This document shows, piece by piece, positions 30,434-39,002 of a DNA stretch of 49,226 bases. The position numbers were made by a program, and so were the translations under genes. The number at the start of each line of letters is the position of its first letter. The stretch's first letter is position 1. A model generated the notes under the pieces. It ran no database searches. It was not told the DNA's origin and saw only the letters and a list, made by a program, of their open reading frames with translations. Source of the DNA: Alkalicoccus luteus (lineage in GTDB: Bacteria; Bacillota; Bacilli; Bacillales; Salisediminibacteriaceae); NCBI RefSeq assembly GCF_012034335.1, contig NZ_JAATHJ010000025.1:1-49226 (forward strand), in the 5' to 3' direction.

Positions 30434-31792
30434 TTAGAACGTCCAGATGCCTGTGGAGTAAAGGAAAACTAGCAGGATTCCGAGCGGTGCGAAGACGCGC
30501 AGCAGCCAGATCCAGATGTTTCCGAGTACCGTATCACCGAAATCAGAGGCTTCAAATGCATCTGCTTTTTTCCAGCCCCAGCCGACAAACAAGGCGATAA
30601 TCATACCGCCGAGCGGGAGGAAGATGTAGGATGCGAGGAAGTCCATTGAGTCGAAAATGTCACGGCCGCCAATCACTGTGATGTCCGACCATACGCCGAG
30701 TCCGAGAGAAGCCGGAATACCGAGCAGAAAGATAATCGAGCCGATAATCAATGCAGCTTTCTGACGGGACCATTCAAACTGACGCATAAAGTAGGCAACA
30801 GCAACTTCCAGAAGCGATACGCCTGAAGAAATAGCAGCTGCAGAAAGCAGGAAGAAAAAGGTCAGTCCGTAAATGGTTCCGAGTGACATGCTCGAGAAAA
30901 TCTCCGGCAGCGTGATAAAGACGAGTCCTGGTCCGGAATCCGGCGCGATCCCAAATGTAAACACGGCAGGGAAAATCATCAGACCTGCGACAATCGCAAA
31001 TAGGGAATCCATTGATGCAACACCGACAGCAGCACCGGGCAGCTTTTCTTTTTTAGACAGGTAAGAGCCGTAAGTAATCAGTGCACCCATCCCGAGGCTC
31101 AATGAGAAGAAGGCCTGACTCATCGCCGCCAGATAGATGGCAGGATCGGTCAGTGCGCTCCAGTCAGGAGAAAAGAGGAAGCTGAACGCTTCACCTGCGC
31201 CACTAAGCGTCATGCTGTACCCGGCCAGGATGAGAACGAGAATGGCCAGGAGCGGCATGAGAAACTTGTTAGAAGCTTCAATCCCTTTTTTAACACCGAC
31301 AAACACAATTCCGGTGACGGTCGCCATGAAGGCAAACTGCCAGAACAGCGGATGAATCGGCGATGTGTGGAAATTCACAAAGAAATCTGCCGAAGCGCCT
31401 TCCGCTGCGACATTCAGTCCGCCGAACACATACTGGAAGAAGTAAAAGAGCGACCACCCTGCTGCAACCCCGTAAAAAGCAAGAATAATAAATGCAGAAG
31501 CAACGCCCATAAATCCGGCGATAACCCAGGGTTTGCCGGGAGCGAGTGATTGAAACGAGCCGACGACATCAAGCTGAGCCCGTCTCCCGATTGTAAACTC
31601 TGCCATCAGAATCGGCAGACCAATTGCAATTATACATAACATATAAATAAGTAAGAATGCAGCACCGCCGCTTTCTCCGGCAACATATGAAAAGCGCCAG
31701 ATGTTCCCGAGTCCGACAGCCGAACCGAGCGCTGCGAGCATAAAGCCGAGCCGCGATCCCCACTGTTCTCTGGCTGGTTGTTGCGATACCAT
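30434..31792 (-). CDS. Sodium-dependent transporter of the NSS (SNF) family
   Basis: 452 aa with about 11-12 membrane helices. The first helix carries the NSS sodium and substrate site LGFMLAALGSAVGLGNIWRF, followed by GESGGAAFLLIYML. Bacterial NSS proteins import amino acids with sodium. It is transcribed away from the PucR regulator gene, with 210 bases between, and could bring in the substrate of the enzyme operon behind PucR (inference). GGGGGAGCACATCTT precedes the ATG. Confidence 0.9.
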   Translation of the reverse strand: MVSQQPAREQWGSRLGFMLAALGSAVGLGNIWRFSYVAGESGGAAFLLIYMLCIIAIGLPILMAEFTIGRRAQLDVVGSFQSLAPGKPWVIAGFMGVASAFIILAFYGVAAGWSLFYFFQYVFGGLNVAAEGASADFFVNFHTSPIHPLFWQFAFMATVTGIVFVGVKKGIEASNKFLMPLLAILVLILAGYSMTLSGAGEAFSFLFSPDWSALTDPAIYLAAMSQAFFSLSLGMGALITYGSYLSKKEKLPGAAVGVASMDSLFAIVAGLMIFPAVFTFGIAPDSGPGLVFITLPEIFSSMSLGTIYGLTFFFLLSAAAISSGVSLLEVAVAYFMRQFEWSRQKAALIIGSIIFLLGIPASLGLGVWSDITVIGGRDIFDSMDFLASYIFLPLGGMIIALFVGWGWKKADAFEASDFGDTVLGNIWIWLLRVFAPLGILLVFLYSTGIWTF

Positions 31793-32002
31793 AAGATGTG
31801 CTCCCCCTTTAAAACGTTGAAGTGTAAAAGTTTTAGAATTTTACTATAACACATTATGAAAAAATGAAAACAGTTATTTTTTCATATTTTCAGAAAAAGT
31901 CGAAGCTCACCGTCAATTTCCATGAAACGGATTGGTTGCCAAGGTGTGCAACCCGTGCGACACTGTAATCAGAATAGAAAGAAAACGGGTGAGGTGAACG
32001 GT

Positions 32003-33739
32003 ATGGGAGTATTCGCTGAGCAGATCATTCACGCTCCGCTGTTTGCAACAGCACAAATTCGGTCAGGGGAAGACCGGCTCAAAAAAAATGAAGTAGAGTG
32101 GGTTTCTGTTATGGAAACGCCGGTCGAAAATTTTATCCGGGAGAAAGAGTTTGTTCTGACGACGGGGATCGGCATCGGTGAAGATGCTGACTTGCTGGAG
32201 AAGTTCGTCTCTGATGTGATTCATTCCGGCGCTTCGATGCTTGGAATTGCTACTGGCAGGCACATTTTTGATATTCCGGACCGGGTGCTACAGCTTGCAG
32301 AGGAGCATGGATTTATTATTCTCGATCTGCCCTGGGATGTGCGTTTTGGCGATGTCATCTCCACCGTTTTAAATGAAATTAACAAAAGCAAGCAGGAAGA
32401 GCGGCAGGTGTCTGAAGAGATCCGGCTCGATTTTCTGAATCAGGTGCTGCAGGAAGGCGACTTGCAGGAAATCGCAGAGCTGCTGCACCGGCATACACGC
32501 ATGCCGGCAATGATCACCGAGTTTGATGGAACGATGCGGGCTTATTATGACGTGTCAGAGGATGTGCTGGCAGCAGTAGAAGCAAAGCAGTGGACGCGGC
32601 CGAAGGCGTACGAAATCGAACAGCACTTAGGCGCCGCCTTCAGCGAGCATAGGCTGCACCCGCACATTTTTGTCTACGATACAGCAGGAGAGCGCTGGTG
32701 CCGGGTGCTGATTCATACGAAGCATCGGAAGCAAGGATTTGTCTGGTTCCGCCTTCCGGACGGCCAGCCCATGACGTGGTTTACGATGAATGTGCTAGAG
32801 CACGCCGTTACCGCATGTGCTCTCTTCTTTATTAAAGAGGATGCCGTCGAAGCCCGCGAAATTAAAGTGAAGGACAGTTTCATACTGCAGTTGGCCAAAG
32901 AGGAGCCGGATGACTTTGGCGTGGTCCGCTCAAAAGCGGAGCTGCTCGGCTACGATCTGGATCTGCCGTATGTTTGTATCGTGGGAAGGATTCACCTTCG
33001 GGAGGATGAATCTGAATTTCCGTCGTTCCATAAAGACAATCCGCCGACTTCCTCGCTGCAAAACGTAAACTACTATATTCAAAAGGAGATAAACAGTGCG
33101 GCAAGGTTTATCGGCAGGCGTGCCATGGCTACCTTCGACGAAGATGAAGTGATCGTGTTCCTCGAAGCAGCTTACGACGTATATACGGAAACGGCCAATC
33201 AGTTTCTTGACTACATTGAGCGCCGGCTCTCCGACATGCTGACCGAAATAGGGCTGCGCTGGGGAATCTCCGTTAAGAAGGAGGAAGCAAACGGATTTCA
33301 TCACAGCTACCGTGAAGCGTATACGGCGCTTGAAATCGGCATTCGCAAGGCGGAAGAATCGAGCCGGACGTTTTATAAGGATACGAGAATTAACCGTGTT
33401 CTGCTGGCTATGTCGGCCAACCATGACATCCAGTCGCTCGTCCAGGAGATTGTAAAACCGCTTGCTGACTATGATGAAAAACGGCAGACGGACCTGATTC
33501 ATACGTTCATGACCTATAACAAGTACAGCGGCAACGTCAGCCAGACAGCACGTGCCCTGCACCTGCACCGTCAGTCGCTGCTTTACAGGCTTCGTAACAT
33601 CGAATCGCTTACCGGGCTGTCGCTTCTGGAGTCAGATGATGTGTTTCTATTAGAACTGACGATCCGTCTCTGGCAGCTGAAGGATCTCCAGCGACCGGCG
33701 CTCGGTCTTCAAAGCGGGCGCAGCGAAGAAGGAACGTAA
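32003..33739 (+). CDS. PucR-family transcriptional regulator
   Basis: 578 aa. The N-terminal PucR domain (about 1-125) has the usual VENFIREKEFVLTTGIGIGE and LDLPWDVRFGDVI segments. A CdaR GGDEF-like domain follows (about 290-430). The C-terminal HTH_30 ends the protein (YNKYSGNVSQTARALHLHRQ, SLLYRLRNIESLTG). Family members activate catabolic genes in response to a nitrogenous substrate or intermediate. ATG 32003 follows GGTGAGGTGAACGGT; a longer frame lacks a ribosome site. It probably controls the divergent NSS gene and the operon downstream. A terminator separates it from that operon. Confidence 0.88.
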   Translation: MGVFAEQIIHAPLFATAQIRSGEDRLKKNEVEWVSVMETPVENFIREKEFVLTTGIGIGEDADLLEKFVSDVIHSGASMLGIATGRHIFDIPDRVLQLAEEHGFIILDLPWDVRFGDVISTVLNEINKSKQEERQVSEEIRLDFLNQVLQEGDLQEIAELLHRHTRMPAMITEFDGTMRAYYDVSEDVLAAVEAKQWTRPKAYEIEQHLGAAFSEHRLHPHIFVYDTAGERWCRVLIHTKHRKQGFVWFRLPDGQPMTWFTMNVLEHAVTACALFFIKEDAVEAREIKVKDSFILQLAKEEPDDFGVVRSKAELLGYDLDLPYVCIVGRIHLREDESEFPSFHKDNPPTSSLQNVNYYIQKEINSAARFIGRRAMATFDEDEVIVFLEAAYDVYTETANQFLDYIERRLSDMLTEIGLRWGISVKKEEANGFHHSYREAYTALEIGIRKAEESSRTFYKDTRINRVLLAMSANHDIQSLVQEIVKPLADYDEKRQTDLIHTFMTYNKYSGNVSQTARALHLHRQSLLYRLRNIESLTGLSLLESDDVFLLELTIRLWQLKDLQRPALGLQSGRSEEGT

Positions 33740-33757
33740 GCTGTTTCCTACAAATGT

Positions 33758-33792
33758 CTTCCGGACTTGTAACAGTCCGGAAGCTTTTTTTG
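33758..33792 (+). terminator. Terminator after the PucR gene
   Basis: CTTCCGGACT and AGTCCGGAAG pair around TGTAAC, followed by C and seven Ts. Confidence 0.92.
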
Positions 33793-33969
33793 TGAGGAAA
33801 TATAACGGTGCAAAAGGGTCAAACCATATGCTGGACGAGGGATTGTTGAAAGTGTATAAACCAGGTAGAAGAATGTTCATACAATTTGTACATCACATAA
33901 AAAGTCAGAAGAGACTATGATAAATAGTAAGAACAATCAAAACATTCAATCGAAAGAGGGTGGATGGAC

Positions 33970-35178
33970 ATGCTTCCTTTTGATATCCAGGAATATCAGG
34001 AGCGCCTTTTGAAAACGAAGGAGAGAATGGCCGAGCGGGACATCGAAGTGCTGCTCGTTACCGATCCGGCGAACATGAATTACCTGACTGGATATGACGC
34101 ATGGTCGTTTTACGTGCACCAGATGGTTGTCATCATTATCGACGAACCGCAGCCGCTATGGATCGGCCGCTATCTTGATGCGAATGGCGCAAGAGTCACC
34201 ACCTGGATCTATGATGAGAACATCATCGCTTACCCGGACTACTACGTTCATTCTGATGTATATCACCCGATGTCATTCATCGGAGAAATTTTAACGCAGA
34301 TTGGACACGGCAACAGAAGAACCGGAGTAGAGATGGACAGCTATTACTTTTCCGCAAAAGCGTTTATGAAATTACAGCAGGCGCTGCCGAACGCTGTATT
34401 CACAGATGGAGATCTTGTCGTCAATCGTGTCCGTATCGTCAAATCCACCCAGGAGATAGCCTATATGGAGCGGGCAGCGCAAATTGCTGACAAGGCAATG
34501 AGCAGCGGAGTCGATAACATTCGAATCGGCAGCAGGGAAAACGACGCTGCCGCACACATTTACTACAGTATGATCAGCGGCACAGAAGATTACGGAGGTG
34601 ATTACCCGTCGATTGTTCCGCTCATTCCTTCCGGAAAAAATACGGGCGTGCCTCACCTGACGTGGAGCGACCGTCCGTTTGAAGAAGGAGACTCCACGAT
34701 CATTGAGCTTGCCGGCTGCTATAAGCGCTATCACGTGCCGCTGGCAAGAACGGTCACGATCGGGACGCCGGATGACCGGCTGCAGCAGCTGACTCCGATT
34801 GTGCAGGAGGGCATCGCTGCCGTGCTGGATGCGGCGAAGCCGGGAGCGACGTGCTCCGATATGGAGAAAGCGTGGCGCACGACGATCGGCAAATATGGCA
34901 TTGAGAAAGAAGCCAGACTCGGCTATTCTGTCGGGCTCGGCTATCCGCCGGACTGGGGCGAGCATACAGCCAGCATCCGCCGCGGAGATGAAACGGTTCT
35001 GGAACCGAACATGACCTTTCATTTAATTCCGGCACTTTGGTTCGATCAGTACGGCATTGAAATTTCTGAAACATTGCGCATCACGGAAACAGGCAGCACC
35101 ACATTTTCAAAATATCCGCGGGAGCTGATCGTCAAGCACCCTTTTCTAATGAATCAGCAGAGCGGTGAAATTTCGTAA
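33970..35178 (+). CDS. M24-family hydrolase resembling ectoine hydrolase (EutD/DoeA)
   Basis: 402 aa with a creatinase-type N-terminal domain (about 1-150) and a pita-bread C-terminal domain. The segments GYDAWSFYVHQMVV, YSVGLGYPPDWGEHTASIRR and FHLIPALWFDQYGIEISETL are those of EutD/DoeA, which opens the ectoine ring. The positions that hold two metal-binding Asp in true M24 peptidases read IELAGCYKRYHVPLARTV here, so those ligands are absent, as in creatinase-like enzymes. ATG 33970 is chosen because AAAGAGGG is nine bases upstream. It is the first gene of a four-gene operon. The classical DoeB, DoeC and DoeD order is not present, so the true substrate could differ from ectoine. Confidence 0.8.
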   Translation: MLPFDIQEYQERLLKTKERMAERDIEVLLVTDPANMNYLTGYDAWSFYVHQMVVIIIDEPQPLWIGRYLDANGARVTTWIYDENIIAYPDYYVHSDVYHPMSFIGEILTQIGHGNRRTGVEMDSYYFSAKAFMKLQQALPNAVFTDGDLVVNRVRIVKSTQEIAYMERAAQIADKAMSSGVDNIRIGSRENDAAAHIYYSMISGTEDYGGDYPSIVPLIPSGKNTGVPHLTWSDRPFEEGDSTIIELAGCYKRYHVPLARTVTIGTPDDRLQQLTPIVQEGIAAVLDAAKPGATCSDMEKAWRTTIGKYGIEKEARLGYSVGLGYPPDWGEHTASIRRGDETVLEPNMTFHLIPALWFDQYGIEISETLRITETGSTTFSKYPRELIVKHPFLMNQQSGEIS

Positions 35179-35201
35179 ATTACGTGAGGGAGGTTTTTAA
35201 T

Positions 35202-36404
35202 ATGAACAAAGAGACAAAGATGGGTACAAAGGCAATCTGGGCAGGAGAGCAGGACTACCTGGCATTCGGAGCGACGCAGGTGCCGGTCGTGCACAGTGTA
35301 TCATACGGCTATGAGGACATGGATGAATGGTATGAAGTAGCTGTAGGCAATAAAAAAGGGCATATTTACGGAAGAAACACGAATCCGACTGTGGAGGCAT
35401 TTGAACAGAAGGTAAAAATTCTTGAAGGAGCAGAGCATGCAACAAGCTTCTCAACAGGGATGGCTGCGATCAGCAATACGCTGAGCACGTTCCTCCGTCC
35501 TGGAGACAGAATCGTATCCATTAAAGATACGTACGGCGGAACAAATAAAATTTTCACCGAATTCCTGCCGCAGATGAACATCGATGTGGAGCTCTGTGAT
35601 ACAGGAGACCATGAAGCGATTGAGCGCGAAGTCGAAAAAGGCTGCAAGGTGCTGTACCTGGAAACACCGACGAATCCGACGGTTAAGATCACCGACATCG
35701 CACGTATGGCCAGAGCAGGAAAGAAAGCCGGCGCGCTTGTCATCGTCGATAATACGTTCGCAACACCAATCAATCAGAACCCGCTCGAGATGGGCGTCGA
35801 TCTTGTGCTTCACAGCGCGACTAAGTTCCTTGGAGGACACGCAGATGCACTCGGCGGCGTGCTCGTTGGATCGCATGAGCTCGTTGAACAGGTTTATCAC
35901 TACCGGGAGATTAACGGCGCTACGCTCGATCCGATGGCCGCCTACCTTCTGCTTCGAGGGATGAAGACGCTGAAGCTGCGAGTGGAGCGGCAGAACGAAA
36001 ACGCACAGAAGGTAGCTGAGTACCTGCAGTCCGTTGATATGGTGGAAAGCGTCTTTTATCCAGGACTTGAGGAGCATCCGCACCATAACATTGCAAAAGA
36101 GCAGATGAAAGGATTCGGCGGCATGCTCAGCTTCAGCGTAAAGGGCGGAGTGGATACAGTCCGGCATCTCCTGCCGAAGCTTCAGTTTGCGAACCGGGCT
36201 GCAAACCTCGGTGCAGTGGAAACGATCGTCGGTCCGTCCAGAACAACAAGCCACGTAGAGTGTACTCCGGAAGAGCGCGCTGCCATGGGTATTCCGGAAG
36301 GTCTGATCCGCTACTCAGCGGGTATAGAGGATATCGAGGACCTGATCGGTGATCTGGAACAGGCGTTTCAGGCGCTGCCGAAGGAACTCTACACGAGCGT
36401 GTAA
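35202..36404 (+). CDS. PLP-dependent enzyme of the cystathionine gamma-synthase/lyase family
   Basis: 400 aa fold-type I PLP enzyme. GRNTNPTVEAFEQKVKILEG, ATSFSTGMAAISNTLSTFL, YLETPTNPTVKITDI, VDNTFATP and the PLP lysine in VLHSATKFLGGHADALGG are all present, as is SLGAVETI-like NLGAVETIVGPSRTTSH. Members act on gamma-substituted amino acids (elimination or replacement). The N-terminus differs from MetB/MetC, and no sulfur-metabolism gene is nearby, so a catabolic gamma-substituted substrate is inferred. TGAGGGAGG is the ribosome site. It lies 23 bases after the hydrolase gene. Confidence 0.85.
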   Translation: MNKETKMGTKAIWAGEQDYLAFGATQVPVVHSVSYGYEDMDEWYEVAVGNKKGHIYGRNTNPTVEAFEQKVKILEGAEHATSFSTGMAAISNTLSTFLRPGDRIVSIKDTYGGTNKIFTEFLPQMNIDVELCDTGDHEAIEREVEKGCKVLYLETPTNPTVKITDIARMARAGKKAGALVIVDNTFATPINQNPLEMGVDLVLHSATKFLGGHADALGGVLVGSHELVEQVYHYREINGATLDPMAAYLLLRGMKTLKLRVERQNENAQKVAEYLQSVDMVESVFYPGLEEHPHHNIAKEQMKGFGGMLSFSVKGGVDTVRHLLPKLQFANRAANLGAVETIVGPSRTTSHVECTPEERAAMGIPEGLIRYSAGIEDIEDLIGDLEQAFQALPKELYTSV

Positions 36405-36427
36405 CCCACGACAAGGAGGCGGCTTGA

Positions 36428-37477
36428 ATGGCAGTAAAACTAGCATTTATCGGATTTGGTGGAGTCGGCCAGGCTCTTCTGCGAATCCTGCTCGACAAGG
36501 AAGCACAGCTGCGGGACGAAGAAGGAATGGAAACGAAAGTGGTGGCAGTATCAGACGTGATGAAAGGAGCAGTTTATCATCCGGACGGACTGGATGGCCA
36601 GCAGCTGCTCGATCTCGTCTCCAGCGGTAAAAAGCTGGATGAGTATGAAGGACAGGGCGTCACCTACGGACTGGACAGCATGGATTCGATTCGCAATACG
36701 AATGCGGATACGATCGTGGAAGTGACGTTTACAGACGTCAAAACTGGGCAGCCGGCCGCAGATCATTGCCGTGCCGCATTTGAACTAGGAAAAAACGTCG
36801 TCACGACGAATAAAGGCCCGGTAGCAGTCGCATATCGGGAGCTGCAGGACCTTGCTGATAAAAACGGCGCCTTCTGGGGCTTTGAAGGCACCGTCATGAG
36901 CGGCACACCGGCGCTGAGGCTGCCGCTGGATACGCTTCGCGGCAATACGATCAGCCGGATCAGCGGCATCCTGAACGGTACGACGAATTATATGCTGACA
37001 GAAATGGAAAAGGGCCTGTCTTATGAAGAAGCCCTCCAGCAGGCCCAGAACAACGGCTATGCAGAAGCAGATCCGACAAGCGATGTGGAAGGCTATGACG
37101 CGCGGTATAAAGCCGTCATCCTCTCCAACGTCGTGCTGGGTGTTCCGCTTGAAGCCGGAGACGTGTCCTGTAAAGGGATTACGGAGATAAAAAAAGAGGA
37201 GCTTGACCGGGCCAGAGCTGCCGGAAAAAGACTTCGGCTTGTTGCAACTATTGAGCGGACGGACAATGGTGTGAAAGCGTCCGTGGAACCAGTTGAGCTG
37301 GAGGACACAAATCCTTTAGCAGCCGTACCCGGCGCTGTGAATGCCATCCTGTATGAATGTGATCTGTCCGGACCTATCTTTTTAAGCGGTGCAGGCGCAG
37401 GCCTGGCTGAAACCGGATTTTCATTGTTGATCGACTTGATTCACGCAGAACGGATGAAACAAAAAGTGAACCAGTAG
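36428..37477 (+). CDS. Homoserine dehydrogenase lacking the ACT domain
   Basis: 349 aa. The Rossmann start FIGFGGVGQALLRILLDKE, the VTTNKGPVAVAYRELQDLAD segment, GILNGTTNYMLTEME and the catalytic NNGYAEADPTSDVEGYDA with a following Lys identify homoserine dehydrogenase. It interconverts homoserine and aspartate semialdehyde with NAD(P). The regulatory C-terminal ACT domain of biosynthetic Hom (433 aa in B. subtilis) is missing. With an aldehyde dehydrogenase gene next, this suggests the oxidative, catabolic direction. AAGGAGGCGGCTTGA gives the start, 23 bases after the PLP gene. Confidence 0.88.
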   Translation: MAVKLAFIGFGGVGQALLRILLDKEAQLRDEEGMETKVVAVSDVMKGAVYHPDGLDGQQLLDLVSSGKKLDEYEGQGVTYGLDSMDSIRNTNADTIVEVTFTDVKTGQPAADHCRAAFELGKNVVTTNKGPVAVAYRELQDLADKNGAFWGFEGTVMSGTPALRLPLDTLRGNTISRISGILNGTTNYMLTEMEKGLSYEEALQQAQNNGYAEADPTSDVEGYDARYKAVILSNVVLGVPLEAGDVSCKGITEIKKEELDRARAAGKRLRLVATIERTDNGVKASVEPVELEDTNPLAAVPGAVNAILYECDLSGPIFLSGAGAGLAETGFSLLIDLIHAERMKQKVNQ

Positions 37478-37497
37478 AAAGAAAGGCGGTGCTGCTT

Positions 37498-38949
37498 GTG
37501 CAGACGAAAGTGCTTTCAGCTAAAATGTATGCCCTCGGGGACTGGGTCAGTCAGGAAGAGACGTTTGACGTGATGGATCCGCAGAACAACGAAGTTATCG
37601 CGGTCGTGCCGAAGGCGTCAAAGGAAACAGTCCGCTCCATTATCGATGGCGCCGAAGAAGCATTCAAGGCGATTTCCTCATGGCCGGTTCACGAACGGAT
37701 CCGCGTTATTCAGCAGGCGGCGGATTATGTCGAGCAGCATCACGAACGATTTGCCTATACGATTGCGAGGGAAGGCTCCAAAACGATCACCGAAGCACGA
37801 GGTGAGGCGAGCCGGGCGATTCAAACGCTCCGGATCAGTGCTGAAGAAGCGCGCCGGGTTAAGGGAGAAACGATCAATTTCGATCAGCGGGAAGGAAGCG
37901 AAAACCGAACGGGTTACTACTTCCGTTTTCCAATCGGTGTAGTAGCCGCAATCACGCCGTTCAACGACCCGCTTAATCTCGTCGCCCACAAGGTAGGACC
38001 TGCGCTCGCAGCGGGAAATGCGGTCGTCGTCAAGCCTGCAACTGTCACTCCGCTGAGTGCGCTACTGCTGGCAGAAGCGTTTGACGCAGCAGGGGTGCCG
38101 AGAGGGTTTTTATCAGTCGTAACCGGATCCGGACGTGAGCTTGGCGACGAGCTGGTGTCGCATCCGGCTGTCAAGATGGTGTCGTTTACCGGAGGCTCCT
38201 CTGCGGGGGACCGGATCGCGGAAAAAGCCGGCCGCAAAAAGCTCGGGATGGAGCTCGGATCCAATTCACCTGTGATCGTCCTGAATGATGCTGATCTTCA
38301 TGATGCCGTGAAATCAACTGTTTCCGGAGCCTTTGCTGCAGCAGGTCAGAACTGCATCGGAGTGCAGCGGGTATTCATTCAGGATGAGCTGTATGAGGAC
38401 TTTACTGATTTATTCGTCGAGCGGACGAAAGAGCTTCAAACCGGGGATAAATTGTCTGAATGGACGGATATGGGGCCGCTCATTCAGGAGTCCGAAGCAG
38501 AGCGGGTTGAACAGTGGGTCAATGAGGCAGTTGAAGCCGGAGCGGTCATCCTGCAGGGCGGAAAGCGAAACGGCGCCTTTTATGAGCCGACTGTGCTCGC
38601 CAACGTTCCGCACAGCTGCCGGGTTTATTACGAAGAAATATTCGGACCGGTCGTTATTCTCGAGAAAACGGCTAGTCTGCAGGAAGCGGTCACCGCTGCC
38701 AACGATGTGGATTACGGTCTCCACGCCGGCATCTTCACTTCCAGCATTGATCACGCCTTCTATGCAGTTCACCATCTGCACGTCGGCGGCGTTATGGTGA
38801 ACGACAGCAGCGACTACCGCATCGACGAAATGCCGTTCGGTGGCGTGAAGCAATCCGGACTAGGCCGTGAAGGAGTCGCGCACGCCATTCAGGAAATGAC
38901 AGAGCCGCGCGTCGTCTGCTTCAAGCTGACCCAGCCGTGGTCGGTGTAG
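37498..38949 (+). CDS. Aldehyde dehydrogenase, probably for aspartate semialdehyde or similar
   Basis: 483 aa NAD(P)-dependent ALDH. The Asn in ITPFNDPLNLVAHKVGPALA, the Glu in LGMELGSNSPVIV and the nucleophile Cys in AAAGQNCIGVQRVF are in place, and FTGGSSAGDRI is the cofactor loop. The ELGSNSP variant is seen in ALDH groups acting on small functionalised aldehydes. Position after homoserine dehydrogenase makes oxidation of aspartate semialdehyde to aspartate the likely job (inference). GTG 37498 is chosen because AAAGGCGG is eight bases upstream. Last gene of the operon, closed by a terminator. Confidence 0.87.
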   Translation: MQTKVLSAKMYALGDWVSQEETFDVMDPQNNEVIAVVPKASKETVRSIIDGAEEAFKAISSWPVHERIRVIQQAADYVEQHHERFAYTIAREGSKTITEARGEASRAIQTLRISAEEARRVKGETINFDQREGSENRTGYYFRFPIGVVAAITPFNDPLNLVAHKVGPALAAGNAVVVKPATVTPLSALLLAEAFDAAGVPRGFLSVVTGSGRELGDELVSHPAVKMVSFTGGSSAGDRIAEKAGRKKLGMELGSNSPVIVLNDADLHDAVKSTVSGAFAAAGQNCIGVQRVFIQDELYEDFTDLFVERTKELQTGDKLSEWTDMGPLIQESEAERVEQWVNEAVEAGAVILQGGKRNGAFYEPTVLANVPHSCRVYYEEIFGPVVILEKTASLQEAVTAANDVDYGLHAGIFTSSIDHAFYAVHHLHVGGVMVNDSSDYRIDEMPFGGVKQSGLGREGVAHAIQEMTEPRVVCFKLTQPWSV

Positions 38950-38965
38950 AACAACGGAATACCGC

Positions 38966-38998
38966 AAAAAAGCTGTCCCGGAAGCGGGGCAGCTTTTT
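38966..38998. terminator. Bidirectional terminator between the ALDH and EamA genes
   Basis: AAAAAAGCTGTCCC and GGGGCAGCTTTTT form a hairpin with A- and T-runs serving both convergent genes. Confidence 0.88.
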
Positions 38999-39002
38999 GA
39001 AT

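Noticed and set aside
35451-36254. 267-codon minus-strand frame opposite the PLP enzyme gene
   Set aside because: The Cys/His/Leu-rich composition is that of an antisense shadow; the plus-strand gene has full catalytic motifs.
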